Source: a virus. Taken from it: a stretch of DNA of 37,547 bases. Position 1 is the stretch's first letter; every line of letters starts with the position of its first letter. The notes beneath the pieces were generated by a model, which made no database searches, was not told the origin of the DNA, and saw only the letters and a list, made by a program, of their open reading frames with translations. A program made the position numbers and the translations under genes. Below are positions 13,425 to 21,886 of the stretch, piece after piece. Location of the stretch: positions 1 through 37,547 of the IMG/VR virus record IMGVR_UViG_3300045116_000102; one strand, given 5' to 3'.

Positions 13425-14110
13425 CTGGGCGAGGCTTGGCGAGGCGCGGCCGGGCACGGCAAGGCGAGGCGGGGCCGGTCTTGGCAACACCACCCCCGGG
13501 GTCAAACCCGGGGGAAGATTTCGTGGAGTGGCAAGGCAGGGCTTGGCGGGGCGATGCTGGGCCGGTCGCGGCGACACCACCCCCGGGGTCACACCCGGGG
13601 GAAGATTTCGCGGTGGGGCGTGGCGAGGCGGGGCCGGTCTTGGCAACACCACCCCCGGGGTCAAACCCGGGGGAAGATTTCGCGGTTGGGCATGTCCTGG
13701 CTGGGCGAGGCGGGGCCTGTCGTGGCGGGTCGAGGCGACACCACCCCCGGGGTCACACCCGGGGGAAGATTTCGCGGTGGGGCGTGGCGAGGCGGGGCCG
13801 GTCTTGGCGACACCACCCCCGGGGTCACACCCGGGGGAAGATTTCGCGGCGGGGCTTGGCCGGGCTCGGCGAGGCTTGGCGTGGCGAGGCCGGTCGAGGC
13901 ACCATCACCCCCGGGGTCAAACCCGGGGGAAGATTTCGCGGTTGGGCATGTCCTGGCCGGGCTCGGCAAGGCGGGGCTTGGCCGGTCTTGGCAACACCAC
14001 CCCTGGGGTCACACCCGGGGGAAGATTTCGTGGAGTGGCAAGGCAGGGCTTGGCGGGGCGATGCTGGGCCGGTCGCGGCGACACCACCCCGGGGGCGTCA
14101 AAACCCCCCG
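13425..14110 (+). repeat. GGCNN pentamer array with eight GC hairpin elements
   Basis: The stretch is built of GGCNN pentamers (GGCGA GGCTT GGCGA GGCGC GGCCG, some GTCNN). It is interrupted by a hairpin, CCCCCGGG-GTCAMA-CCCGGGGG (M is A or C) followed by AAGATTTCGYGG. Hairpins start at 13493, 13580, 13652, 13744, 13816, 13908, 14000 and, degenerate, about 14087. Their spacings are 87, 72, 92, 72, 92, 92 and 87 bases, all leaving remainder 2 on division by 5. A block of about 75 bases at 13512-13585 recurs at 14019-14091. The long ORFs across it are products of the repeat and not convincing genes. Confidence 0.92.
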
Positions 14111-14399
14111 GGGCAGCCCACCCACTTGACACACCGCCCAAGACGTGCGAAGGATCGCGCAGAGTTGTGAAGTCTACCGATAGAGAGAATTTCGGAGCCC
14201 CGCCGATACCCGATTGCAAGGGTCGGCACAGTTCACCGAAGACTGCACAACCGGGGCGCTCCGGGGCCATGCCGATCCGAAATAGGCGGCCCCTCTTTTC
14301 CCAGGTCCGCAGGTCGCACCTGTTCACCACATAAAAAGGCCTAGCGGCTTCCGACCCAGGCACCCGGTACCCAACCCGGGTGAAACAACGAGGAACGTC
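14111..14399. other. Gap without a convincing gene
   Basis: This lies between the pentamer array and a possible 45-aa ORF. It has mixed composition with no repeats and no clear promoter. An AT-rich point, CACATAAAAAGG, lies near 14328-14340. Open frames here only continue the repeat frames. Nothing further can be supported. Confidence 0.5.
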
Positions 14400-14537
14400 C
14401 TGGCGAAGAAAAACACGGGCGGATGGTCGACAACCGGCCGCCTTAAAGAGCGGGGCAAGCTCCCTTTGCCTTTACAGCCCCGCGTCGTCCCCACGCACCC
14501 CGGCCGCCTTAGCGCCGGCAGGCTTCCGATTGGTTAA
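14400..14537 (+). CDS. Possible 45-aa basic protein with CTG start
   Basis: AGGA at 14391-14394 is followed after 5 bases by CTG, and the frame reads AKKNTGGWSTTGRLKERGKL with a Pro-rich end to TAA 14535-14537. The Lys-rich start and spacing to AGGA look genuine, but a CTG start is rare. The longer alternative frame from 14380 runs through low-complexity DNA. Confidence 0.3.
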   Translation: MAKKNTGGWSTTGRLKERGKLPLPLQPRVVPTHPGRLSAGRLPIG

Positions 14538-14991
14538 AGTGTGCCTAGCAGCGTGGACCGTAACGGACTCCCAGCTCATCCCTGAGCGATTCCGCCAACA
14601 CTCCCAGACGATAATCCCTCGCCGGGTTGTCGTCTGCCCGCACGGTCCAACCCGCCCAAACCCGAACGATTGCCCCCAACCAGCCACGAGCCGTCCCAAG
14701 GCGTCGCCCGGGCCGACGCCCGGTGGCGCCCGGGCCGACGCCCGGTGGCGCCCCCAACGCAGCGCCTCAGTGCCGGGGCCCAACGGGCCCAGTGCCTGGG
14801 ACGCCGGCACCGGCACCAAAACGACACCGGCACCGGGGCCGAACCGGCACCTCGCCCGGTTGCGCCCCAGACGTCCGTTGGGAGCCCAACGGGGCGGAAA
14901 CCGACAGGGTGGCTCCGGGGTGGAAAACCGCGACATTCCACTTGCAACGTCGCCGATATGTGCGATGTTCTGTGCCGACAGAAACGACACT
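14538..14991. other. C-rich gap with short repeats
   Basis: No convincing gene. The + strand turns C-rich, unlike its G-rich surroundings. It holds a 22-base tandem duplication (14709-14752, unit CGGGCCGACGCCCGGTGGCG plus CC), GGCACC repeats near 14800-14850, and TTCCACTTGCAA at 14936-14947, which also occurs at 12119-12130 before another gene and might be a promoter element. Confidence 0.5.
14709..14752 (+). repeat. 22-bp tandem duplication
   Basis: Two identical copies at 14709-14730 and 14731-14752, each with short internal GGCGCC and CCCGGG palindromes. They lie in a gap without a confident gene. Confidence 0.8.
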
Positions 14992-15276
14992 GTGAACACG
15001 GAAACCAGCACCGTCGGCGCAACCGATACCACCGCTATGCCACCGCCAACCCCGGTTCAAGGCGCGGATCCGCCAGCGAATGGCCCGGGGGCCGCGCCGG
15101 TGGAGGCGCGTGAGGCGGCCGCGCAGGAGATGGCGGAGGTGGCGCGGGATGTGTACGATATGATTGACGAGCTGGCGGTGGAGTTCGTTTGGCGGACGCT
15201 GCCGGCCGGCCAGCGGGCGAAGAGGCTGGGGGAGATGGCGGAGTTCACGCGGTGGTTGCGATCTGAAATCCAATGA
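14992..15276 (+). CDS. Small phage protein, disordered head and helical tail
   Basis: A 94-aa protein from GTG 14992. The first 40 residues are rich in Thr, Pro, Ala and Gly (TETSTVGATDTTAMPPPTPV). The rest is helical (AQEMAEVARDVYDMIDELAV, then WRTLPAGQRAKRLGEMAEF). The frame is open to 14380, but the upstream part is low-complexity and probably not translated. Its TGA overlaps the ATG of the next gene, so it heads a coupled chain of five small genes. Family unknown. Confidence 0.5.
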   Translation: MNTETSTVGATDTTAMPPPTPVQGADPPANGPGAAPVEAREAAAQEMAEVARDVYDMIDELAVEFVWRTLPAGQRAKRLGEMAEFTRWLRSEIQ

Positions 15277-15539
15277 CCTCGCGGAACATCGTCACGCTCA
15301 AGCGCGATCTGTACCGGAAGGTGCGGTCGGCGTCCGGTGCGCTGGTGTGCACGGTGCGGGTGACGATTGACGGCGAGGTGTTGGTGCGCAAGCCGCACGG
15401 CCGGCAGTGGGAGGTGGTGTGGAGGCCGCCTGGGGTGTGGTACGAGCCCGGGCAAGTTGGGTTACCGTTCGGGAAGCCGACGGCGGAGGTTTTCGCGGAG
15501 TCCGAGGCCAAGCGTGCGGTGGTGGGGGGGGCATTATGA
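15273..15539 (+). CDS. Small beta-rich phage protein
   Basis: An 88-aa protein in ATGA overlap with both neighbours. It begins MTSRNIVTLKRDLYRKVRSA, then alternating beta-type stretches (LVCTVRVTIDGEVLVRKPHG, QWEVVWRPPGVWYEPG). Soluble and basic, family not recognised. The tight coupling suggests co-production with the proteins on each side. Confidence 0.5.
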   Translation: MTSRNIVTLKRDLYRKVRSASGALVCTVRVTIDGEVLVRKPHGRQWEVVWRPPGVWYEPGQVGLPFGKPTAEVFAESEAKRAVVGGAL

Positions 15540-15832
15540 GGGAGACTGGTTACATTCCGCGGACAGCGGTGATGCGGCTGGTGCCGGGCAGTGTGCTTGC
15601 TCACTGGAGCATCAGGGTCGACGCATGCCGATTCGTGCCCCGGACCGTGCCGTGCTTGAGCGGCCTCAAGAGCGCGATTCAAGGTCTGAGCACCCTGCAC
15701 AAGTGCGAGTATTGCGCCGGGTTCGACGTGGCCGATGACGGGTTCGACGTGGCCCCTGGCGAGCCTGTTACGCCGGCGTCCGATCTCGACGTTCTACACG
15801 TCCGGTGCATGTTTCAATGTGCCACGGCATGA
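15536..15832 (+). CDS. Small Cys-containing phage protein
   Basis: A 98-aa protein, ATGA-coupled at both ends. A HKCEYC motif and other Cys residues (VRCMFQC) near the C-terminus could bind metal. The N-terminus reads MRETGYIPRTAVMRLVPGSV. Family not recognised; the longer upstream frame from 15407 is the shadow of the preceding gene. Confidence 0.45.
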   Translation: MRETGYIPRTAVMRLVPGSVLAHWSIRVDACRFVPRTVPCLSGLKSAIQGLSTLHKCEYCAGFDVADDGFDVAPGEPVTPASDLDVLHVRCMFQCATA

Positions 15833-16011
15833 AACATGAGGTGCGATTCTTCAAACTTGGGCAACGGGCACTGGCCTCTGGCGCCATCAAAGGGCGGATC
15901 AAGGTCGATTCTTGCGTTCGTGTGCACGTCCGTGGCCGAGGGTGGGTATCGGCGTGGGTGTGGAAGATTGACCCGGTGCCGTGGCGCACGGTGCACTTGA
16001 CCGAGGTATGA
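15829..16011 (+). CDS. Small basic phage protein
   Basis: A 60-aa protein, MKHEVRFFKLGQRALASGAI and on to KIDPVPWRTVHLTEV, starting in an ATGA overlap at 15829. Earlier in-frame ATGs at 15805 and 15817 exist, but the coupled start fits the chain. It is basic and beta-rich. Function unknown. Confidence 0.45.
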   Translation: MKHEVRFFKLGQRALASGAIKGRIKVDSCVRVHVRGRGWVSAWVWKIDPVPWRTVHLTEV

Positions 16012-16508
16012 GCCTGATCGAGCGACTGAAGCGAAAGGGACGGAATGCACTCGAAAGTGATGGCTGGGTCGAGCAGGAGGACGGGTCGTGGTCGAGGCCG
16101 ACCACTCGGCCCGCCGGTGCTGGTGTGGGTGCCGTGGTGCCCGCCGAGCCTCAACGCGGTGCTCGGGGCCGGCCTGGGCGAGCGCATCCGGTCCAAGCGC
16201 AAGGCGAAGGAGGCGTGGGTGGTGGCGGCGTTAGGCCAAGCGATCAGCGGCGATTCACGGTTACGCTCACTGCTCACGTCCGGCGGCGCAGGGATGACGA
16301 CAACCTCGTCGGCGGTCTGAAGCCGTTGAGGGATGCCGTTGCCTCGGCGCTCAGGGTCGACGACGGCGACGAGCGCACCCGCTGGCAGTACGGGCAGGTT
16401 GAGACTCGGGGCGAGACGGGTGTGGTGGTGTGCATCGAAGTGGAGGACCGTCGCAAGCAACGTCAGCAAGGCCCCATTGTCCCGACCCTGGACGAGGGTG
16501 GCGCCTGA
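16008..16508 (+). CDS. RusA-like Holliday junction resolvase with displaced middle frame
   Basis: Up to 166 aa from an ATGA-coupled ATG. The N-terminus has RLKRKGRNALESDGWVEQED. The C-terminus has the RusA signature RRRRDDDNLVGGLKPLRDAV with VDDGDE after it; the Asp cluster binds metal and cleaves junctions. Between about 16105 and 16250 this frame is low-complexity, whereas the next frame reads WVPWCPPSLNAVLGAGLGER and IRSKRKAKEAWVVAALGQA, which is the missing RusA middle. Two compensating shifts, near 16105-16115 and 16235-16255, would restore a full protein. It may be inactive, error-affected, or split into two genes with the RusA start in the second frame. Confidence 0.65.
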   Translation: MSLIERLKRKGRNALESDGWVEQEDGSWSRPTTRPAGAGVGAVVPAEPQRGARGRPGRAHPVQAQGEGGVGGGGVRPSDQRRFTVTLTAHVRRRRDDDNLVGGLKPLRDAVASALRVDDGDERTRWQYGQVETRGETGVVVCIEVEDRRKQRQQGPIVPTLDEGGA

Positions 16509-16562
16509 CCCGGCGTGTTGACAGGGGCGGGGCGGTGGGGGATGCTGGGTGGCAGGATTGCC

Positions 16563-18470
16563 ATGCCGCCACGCGCAGAGAGCCCGCTCAACCCCGCTGG
16601 CAACGTCATTGACACTCGCCGCAACGGCGATGCTGGTGGTGACGTTGGCGAGCAGGGCAACCGGGAAGTGTTCCGCAAGCGGATACGTCCGCCGCGTGTC
16701 TTCATCAACCCGATTCGCGGGTTGACGGTGGCGCGGGCCGTGATGCTTCTGGAGCAGGCGCAGTACGGGTTCAACGCCGATCTGCAGTGGACCTTCCGTA
16801 GCATCGAGCGCAAGGAGCCCGTGATTCGGTCGCTGAAGGAACGGCGGCTCTCGGCCATCCGCAAGCTCAAGGTCAACTTCGTCGTGGACGACGAGGCCAA
16901 GGGCGAGGGCGAGGAAGGGGTTGGGTCGAACGAGGAGGCGCAGCAGCAGGTTCAGGTCCTCAAGGAAACGTACCGGCGCATCGACAACGTTGGCCAAGCT
17001 ATCAAGTGGCTGGCCTTGGCGACGTTCCGTGGGTACTCGCACCTTGAGAAGCACTACGACGCGGAGATGAACGTTGTGCACCTGGAGCCGGTGCCGCAGT
17101 GGCACTGGTGCAAGACGTACCCCTTCGACGACTGGAAGTTCAACCGGGATGCGTACCAGACGAATGTCGGCGAGGAGGTCGACCCGGGGCAGTTCGTGGT
17201 TCGGGAGGTGGACGACCCGCTGGATGAGATTGGGTTGATCGTGTTCCTGCGCAAGAACTTGACGCAGAAGGACTGGGACTCGTTCTGTGAGACGTTCGGC
17301 ATCCCGAGCCTGTTCGCCGAGGCGCCGGTGGGCGCGACGCAGAGCGACGTGGACAACTACCTGGCGGTCCTAGACCAGATCATCGGCAACGGGCGCGGGG
17401 CCCTGCCGCCGGGGTTCCGCATGCAGTCGACGGCGCAGCAGGTTGGGGCAACGCTGCCGTTCGAGCCGCACCTTGGGTACTGTGACAAGATGATGGTGCT
17501 GGCGGGAACGGGCGGCAAGCTGACCATGCTGTCGGAGGCCACCGGCATTGGAAGCGGTGCGGCCGAGGAGCACGCGGACGTGTTCCAGGACATCGCTATC
17601 AGCGAGTCCGAGGAGATATGCGAGGTGCTGCACGCGGCGATTGATGTGCCGGCGCTGCAGGCTGCGGGCTTCGAACGGCCGCTGGCGAAGGTGGCACTGG
17701 AGAAGCTGAAGACGGCGGACCGGGCGAAGGCGGCGGACTTCCTGGCGACGCTGGCGTCGGCCGGGTATCGTACAACGGATGATCATGCGTCCGAGCTGGT
17801 GGATCTGGAGGTCCGACTGGACCAGGGCGGGGGTCCTGGGGAAGGAGTGCCCGGGGACGAGGGGCAGCCCGGGGACCAGGAGGGTGGCGAGGGTGGGGTG
17901 GACATAGGCGCGATGTTCGACCGAGCGGGGATCGAGGACACCAGCGGCGGCGAAGGCGAGGAAGACGAGCGGGCCGAGGGAGGCCAGCCGGCCGGGGAGG
18001 CGCAGAACACGGCATCGAGTGACGTGTGGGCGGTTGGCGACCCGGCGCCGAGGCTTGACCCTCGGGCCCCGGTGTACCCAGCGGTGAGCCAAGCGGCATC
18101 GAGCATGACGCCCGATCCTCCGCCCTACCGGTTCGGGTATCCGACGGAGGGGGAAGTGGAGCGGTACAGGCGGGCCATGCAGCCGCTGGTGGATGAGTAC
18201 CAGCGCGCCGTCGCGAGCGGGTTGCACAAGGACCTTGGTCCGGTGCGGACGGAGCTGGAGAAGATACTGGAACTTGACAGCGAGGATGAGGCAGGCGAGA
18301 GATTGGCTGCGTTAGACGCCTCCCTGCCGGGGAGGTTGAGGGGTATGATGAGAGACTCATCGGCTGCACTGGCCCTACGCGCCATCCTGGAGGACGGGGT
18401 TGCGCGTGGGGCATCGCCTACGGGGCGGCGGTCGCTGTGGTCGCGATTCAAGGGGTTGATCCGCAAGTGA
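16563..18470 (+). CDS. Portal protein (DUF935 / Mu gp29-like)
   Basis: A 635-aa protein. ATG 16563 has AGGA 5 bases upstream; ATG 16542 is also possible. Portal signatures are IERKEPVIRSLKERRLSAIR (residues 81-100), DWDSFCETFGIPSLF (237-251), IIGNGRGALPPG and the LTMLSEATGIGSGAAEE segment. The portal is the dodecameric ring through which DNA enters and to which the tail attaches. The C-terminal third is an acidic Gly/Glu-rich linker followed by a helical domain (RYRRAMQPLVDEYQRAVASG) that may be a fused assembly domain. Its TGA overlaps the protease GTG. Confidence 0.88.
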   Translation: MPPRAESPLNPAGNVIDTRRNGDAGGDVGEQGNREVFRKRIRPPRVFINPIRGLTVARAVMLLEQAQYGFNADLQWTFRSIERKEPVIRSLKERRLSAIRKLKVNFVVDDEAKGEGEEGVGSNEEAQQQVQVLKETYRRIDNVGQAIKWLALATFRGYSHLEKHYDAEMNVVHLEPVPQWHWCKTYPFDDWKFNRDAYQTNVGEEVDPGQFVVREVDDPLDEIGLIVFLRKNLTQKDWDSFCETFGIPSLFAEAPVGATQSDVDNYLAVLDQIIGNGRGALPPGFRMQSTAQQVGATLPFEPHLGYCDKMMVLAGTGGKLTMLSEATGIGSGAAEEHADVFQDIAISESEEICEVLHAAIDVPALQAAGFERPLAKVALEKLKTADRAKAADFLATLASAGYRTTDDHASELVDLEVRLDQGGGPGEGVPGDEGQPGDQEGGEGGVDIGAMFDRAGIEDTSGGEGEEDERAEGGQPAGEAQNTASSDVWAVGDPAPRLDPRAPVYPAVSQAASSMTPDPPPYRFGYPTEGEVERYRRAMQPLVDEYQRAVASGLHKDLGPVRTELEKILELDSEDEAGERLAALDASLPGRLRGMMRDSSAALALRAILEDGVARGASPTGRRSLWSRFKGLIRK

Positions 18471-19579
18471 GGTCATTCGCCATCAACGCCGGGCAGGCCG
18501 GCCAGTTCACACCCCCGAGTGACGGGTGGATCCAGGTTCTGACGTCTGGTGAATGGCCGAACAAGGATGCCGGTCTGGTGCAGGTTGTGGACGACCAGGC
18601 AGTGCAGAACATCGTCGAGACGTTTAACCGCGAGCGCACCGAGGCTGGCGCGGCGTGGCCTGGGCTGCTGGTCGATTTCGACCACTTCAGCCATGACCGG
18701 AACCACCCGAGCGAGGCGGCGGCATGGGTGGACGACTTGCAGGTGCGGGGGAAGGATGTCTGGGCGCACTTCCGATTCACCGAGAGCGGCAACCGTAAGG
18801 TGACGGGTGGGGAATATCGGCTGGTGTCGCCGGTGCTGACGGATTTTTCTCCTACCGGGACGGAGAAGACACCGGAGGGGCTGCCGTTGATGCGGCCTAA
18901 CAGATTGAGCCGGATAGCGTTGACGAACGCGCCGAACATCACTGGGATGGTCCCGGTGAGCAATCGCGGTGCGGCGGCTGCCCCGGCGGAGGTGAAACGT
19001 ATGGACCACAAATCCGAACTCTGCAAGTTGCTGGGGGTGCCGGCGGATGCCGGCGACGACAAGATCCAGGAGGCAATCGAAGCCGTGAACCGCGATGTCA
19101 ATGAGCTGCAGGCTGCGGTGGATGAGGATCCCGCTCCCAAGGATAGCCCCGAGTTGGTTGAGGCGAAGAATCGCATCGCTGAACTGGAGCGCGCCCTGGT
19201 CGAGCAGGAGGCGAAGCGGTTCGAGGGCCTGGTGCCGGACACGGACGAGGCCCGGGGCGAGCTGCGTACGCTGTTGGCATCCAATCGCGAGGCTGCGGTG
19301 GCTGTCCTGGCGAACATCCAGCCGCCCAAGCCGGCCAATACGATCCCGGCAGTGGTGTTCAACCGGAACTACAAGCCGGTGCCGGCGACGGTGGACGAGA
19401 CGGCTGAGGATGGGAAGTTCGCGAGGTGCCGCGTGCGGGCCAACGAGATTGTGGCGATGAACCGGAAGAGCGGTATCAACGTCACCTACCAGTCGGCCTT
19501 TCAGCAAGCGGTGGCGGAGATGAGCGGGGTTGACCCGAACATCAGCCGCAAAGCGCCTCTGGCCGGTGTCAAGGAGTAG
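18467..19579 (+). CDS. Mu I-like prohead protease / scaffold precursor
   Basis: A 370-aa protein from GTG 18467, in GTGA overlap with the portal. The protease-type N-terminal domain (about residues 1-170) has GWIQVLTSGEWPNKDAGLVQ, GLLVDFDHFSHDRNHPSEAA, AAWVDDLQVRGKDVWAHFRF and YRLVSPVLTDF, matching Mu gpI-like proteases. The C-terminal half is helical and charged, as in scaffolds. A perfect ribosome site inside the gene marks an internal start at 19001. The protein would shape the prohead and then be cleaved with it. Confidence 0.85.
   Translation: MRSFAINAGQAGQFTPPSDGWIQVLTSGEWPNKDAGLVQVVDDQAVQNIVETFNRERTEAGAAWPGLLVDFDHFSHDRNHPSEAAAWVDDLQVRGKDVWAHFRFTESGNRKVTGGEYRLVSPVLTDFSPTGTEKTPEGLPLMRPNRLSRIALTNAPNITGMVPVSNRGAAAAPAEVKRMDHKSELCKLLGVPADAGDDKIQEAIEAVNRDVNELQAAVDEDPAPKDSPELVEAKNRIAELERALVEQEAKRFEGLVPDTDEARGELRTLLASNREAAVAVLANIQPPKPANTIPAVVFNRNYKPVPATVDETAEDGKFARCRVRANEIVAMNRKSGINVTYQSAFQQAVAEMSGVDPNISRKAPLAGVKE
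19001..19579 (+). CDS. Nested scaffold protein from an internal start
   Basis: Inside the protease gene, GGAGGTGA (18988-18995) stands 5 bases before an in-frame ATG at 19001. The 192-aa product begins MDHKSELCKLLGVPADAGDD and is coiled-coil-like (AKNRIAELERALVEQEAKRF). Mu and lambda make their scaffold from an internal start in the protease gene, so this is probably the scaffold. The internal start is read directly; the function is inferred. Confidence 0.65.
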   Translation: MDHKSELCKLLGVPADAGDDKIQEAIEAVNRDVNELQAAVDEDPAPKDSPELVEAKNRIAELERALVEQEAKRFEGLVPDTDEARGELRTLLASNREAAVAVLANIQPPKPANTIPAVVFNRNYKPVPATVDETAEDGKFARCRVRANEIVAMNRKSGINVTYQSAFQQAVAEMSGVDPNISRKAPLAGVKE

Positions 19580-19615
19580 TCGAGGAGTCAGAAACAATCC
19601 CAGGAGAGATCATCC

Positions 19616-20842
19616 ATGAATGCTGTTCAAAGCAACACGATTAGCGGTGTTTTCGTGGCTTACACCGCCACCAACCTGACCGACAAGGAGGGCTACCTTG
19701 TCAAACTGACTGGGGCCACATCTGGGACGTACCCGGTCGTTGCGCTGGTGAGTGCGGCGACGGACAACCCGGTGTTTGTGCTTGAGGATGGAGCCAATGG
19801 CTCGACCACTGCGGCCCCCGTGAACGTGCGGCCCATCGAGCCAGGGCGGAACATTCGGGCCAAGCTCTCGGGGACCTGCTCGCCTGGCGATCCGCTCTAC
19901 CCGACATCGGCTGGCAAGGTGAGTGCGACCGGGACGGCCGGCGACACCATTGTTGGGTATGCCGAGGAGACCGGGGCAGATGGTCAATTCGTCAAGTTCC
20001 GCACCAAAGGGGTTGGGACCGAGGCGGATACGCAGTGGTACGATGGCGCGGGGGTGACTCTTGCTGACAGCAGCGCGGCCTTCGTCGTGACCACTGGGAC
20101 CACGAACGGCACCAAGTTCGGCGCTACCACGTCGAACAAGGTCGGATTCTTCAACACCACGCCGGCGGTTCAGCCATCGAGCGCGAACCAGACCGCCGTC
20201 ACCGACAATTCTGGCGGCAGCGTCAGCGATGCCACCGCTGTGGCCGTTACGGCAAACGCCGCGATCACGGACAACACCGGTGGTTCGACGGCGAACACCT
20301 GGGCTGTTGGGGCTGCCGAGTACGTCATCGCGGTTCCGGCGGTTCTCCCGACTGGGACCGGTGCGGCCGATCAGGCGACGGCGATTGTGATTCCGCACAA
20401 GTTCGCGGTCATCGGTTGGCAGTTCATGGTCACGGTTGCCGGTGTCGGCGCCGGTGCTTCGCGGGTGTTCAACCTGGAGATCGGGTCCGTGGATGTCGGC
20501 ACGGTGCCTTCGACGGTCACGCTGACCGAGGCGGGCACGGCTGCTGTTGGTGCGATTACGGCTAGCACGGCGGTTTCCGGGGCCAACACCGGTGCGGCCG
20601 GGGCCACGCTGAGTGTCGAGGTTGCGAACGGTGGCACTGCGTTCACTGCCGGGCAGGGTGTGTTCCTGGTGACGCTTAAGAACATGGACACCGCGGATGC
20701 CATTGCGGGGATTGCCACCGGGCTTAACGCGGTGCGCACCGCGATTGGGAACCTGAACGACAACTTCGCCAAGGGCACCGAGTTGACCAACGCCACCCGG
20801 TCCGCCCTGGTGACGCTGGGCCTGATCAAGGGGAGCGCCTAG
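19616..20842 (+). CDS. Capsid decoration / head-fibre-like virion protein
   Basis: A 408-aa protein with AGGAGAG 8 bases before the ATG. The N-terminal 120 residues resemble DUF2190-type head decoration proteins (YLVKLTGATSGTYPVVALVS, then PIEPGRNIRAKLSGTCSPGD). Then comes GFFNTTPAVQPSSANQTAVT, a motif seen in phage surface proteins with the pattern FFxxTPVVQP, and a Thr/Ala/Gly-rich beta region. The C-terminus ends in a helix and TLGLIKGSA. Its place between scaffold and capsid genes supports a head protein. Confidence 0.65.
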   Translation: MNAVQSNTISGVFVAYTATNLTDKEGYLVKLTGATSGTYPVVALVSAATDNPVFVLEDGANGSTTAAPVNVRPIEPGRNIRAKLSGTCSPGDPLYPTSAGKVSATGTAGDTIVGYAEETGADGQFVKFRTKGVGTEADTQWYDGAGVTLADSSAAFVVTTGTTNGTKFGATTSNKVGFFNTTPAVQPSSANQTAVTDNSGGSVSDATAVAVTANAAITDNTGGSTANTWAVGAAEYVIAVPAVLPTGTGAADQATAIVIPHKFAVIGWQFMVTVAGVGAGASRVFNLEIGSVDVGTVPSTVTLTEAGTAAVGAITASTAVSGANTGAAGATLSVEVANGGTAFTAGQGVFLVTLKNMDTADAIAGIATGLNAVRTAIGNLNDNFAKGTELTNATRSALVTLGLIKGSA

Positions 20843-20895
20843 AGTCGACGTAACGGGGAACGGAGCAACAGAAACCATCAAGAATCGGAGCCACT

Positions 20896-21828
20896 ATGCC
20901 GAGCCAACTTACAGCCATTTCGCCAAGCCCTGCCCTGCGGCAGTACGCTTTCGGAGCCGCCCAGTCTGCCATTCAACCGGTGGCGGACTTCATTGCGGGT
21001 GTGGTCGAGGTGACCACGAGCATTGGGCGCTACAAGATCTACTCGCAGAAGAGCCAGTTCCACCTGCCCGAGACGGTGCGCGCCACCGGCGGCCGGGCTG
21101 CGGAGGTGACGTTCGGCGGCACGGATGGGACGTACAACTGCGTTCCGAACGCCATCGACGTGCCGGTGGACATCCTCCAGCAGCAGGAAGCCGCGCCGCT
21201 GGAATCTATGCTCATGGAGTCGGCCAACATGGCGGCTGAGATTGCGGCCCTGATCCACGAGAAAAAGGTTGTCAAGCTGGCCTACGACACTCTCTCTGGT
21301 GGTGCCACGGCGGTCAACACGGCGTCCACTGATCCGATCGCGGCGCTGGACACGGCCATCCTAAGCGTGATTAAGGCCGCCCGGTACGGGTCGGCCATGG
21401 GGGTTGGGATCGTGTTCGGACCGGACGCCTACAAGCTGGTCAAGAACTCGACCTACGTGCGGAGCCGGTTCGTGACGGCTGGCACGCCGGCCTTCCCGAA
21501 CATCACTCCGGACGTCATGAAGTCTCTGCTCCTGGGGCTGCCGGATGTCATGATCAGTTTCATGGTCGAGGACACGGCGGCCGAGGGTGTGGCGGACTCC
21601 ATCGATTGGGTCGGTGGCATCGGGTCGGCGGCGATTGTGTTTGCCCGCAAGGCGAATGCGACGCGGCGTGACCCATCCTTCATGAAGACGTTCCGGTTGT
21701 CCGGCCAGTGGATGGTGCCCGGGACGTACATGCGCGACGACCAGCGTGCAACGGTGGCGAAGTTCGACTGGAGCGAGGATGTTGTTGTGACGAACTCGTC
21801 CGCTGCCGCGATGCTGACATTCACCTGA
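20896..21828 (+). CDS. Major capsid protein
   Basis: A 310-aa protein with CGGAG 6 bases before the ATG, directly after scaffold and decoration genes. The sequence fits an HK97-fold coat: an N-terminal helical arm, VEVTTSIGRYKIYSQKSQFH, the long helix region SMLMESANMAAEIAALIHEK, GSAMGVGIVFGPDAYKLVKN, and a C-terminal beta stretch. Codon use is strongly biased, as in highly expressed genes. The call rests on gene order, length and fold-like pattern. Confidence 0.8.
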   Translation: MPSQLTAISPSPALRQYAFGAAQSAIQPVADFIAGVVEVTTSIGRYKIYSQKSQFHLPETVRATGGRAAEVTFGGTDGTYNCVPNAIDVPVDILQQQEAAPLESMLMESANMAAEIAALIHEKKVVKLAYDTLSGGATAVNTASTDPIAALDTAILSVIKAARYGSAMGVGIVFGPDAYKLVKNSTYVRSRFVTAGTPAFPNITPDVMKSLLLGLPDVMISFMVEDTAAEGVADSIDWVGGIGSAAIVFARKANATRRDPSFMKTFRLSGQWMVPGTYMRDDQRATVAKFDWSEDVVVTNSSAAAMLTFT

Positions 21829-21886
21829 CCTGTAGCGGGGCCCAGTTCCTCGTCATTGACTAGGGGCTCCGTCTTGACCACCTGTT

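Noticed and set aside
12966-14363. Large ORFs on both strands over the pentamer array
   Set aside because: They are repeat-derived, rich in Pro, Arg and Gly, and overlap each other in all frames.
14380-14991. N-terminal extension of the gene at 14992
   Set aside because: The upstream frame is low-complexity and covers the 22-base repeats. The GTG at 14992 begins a more protein-like sequence.
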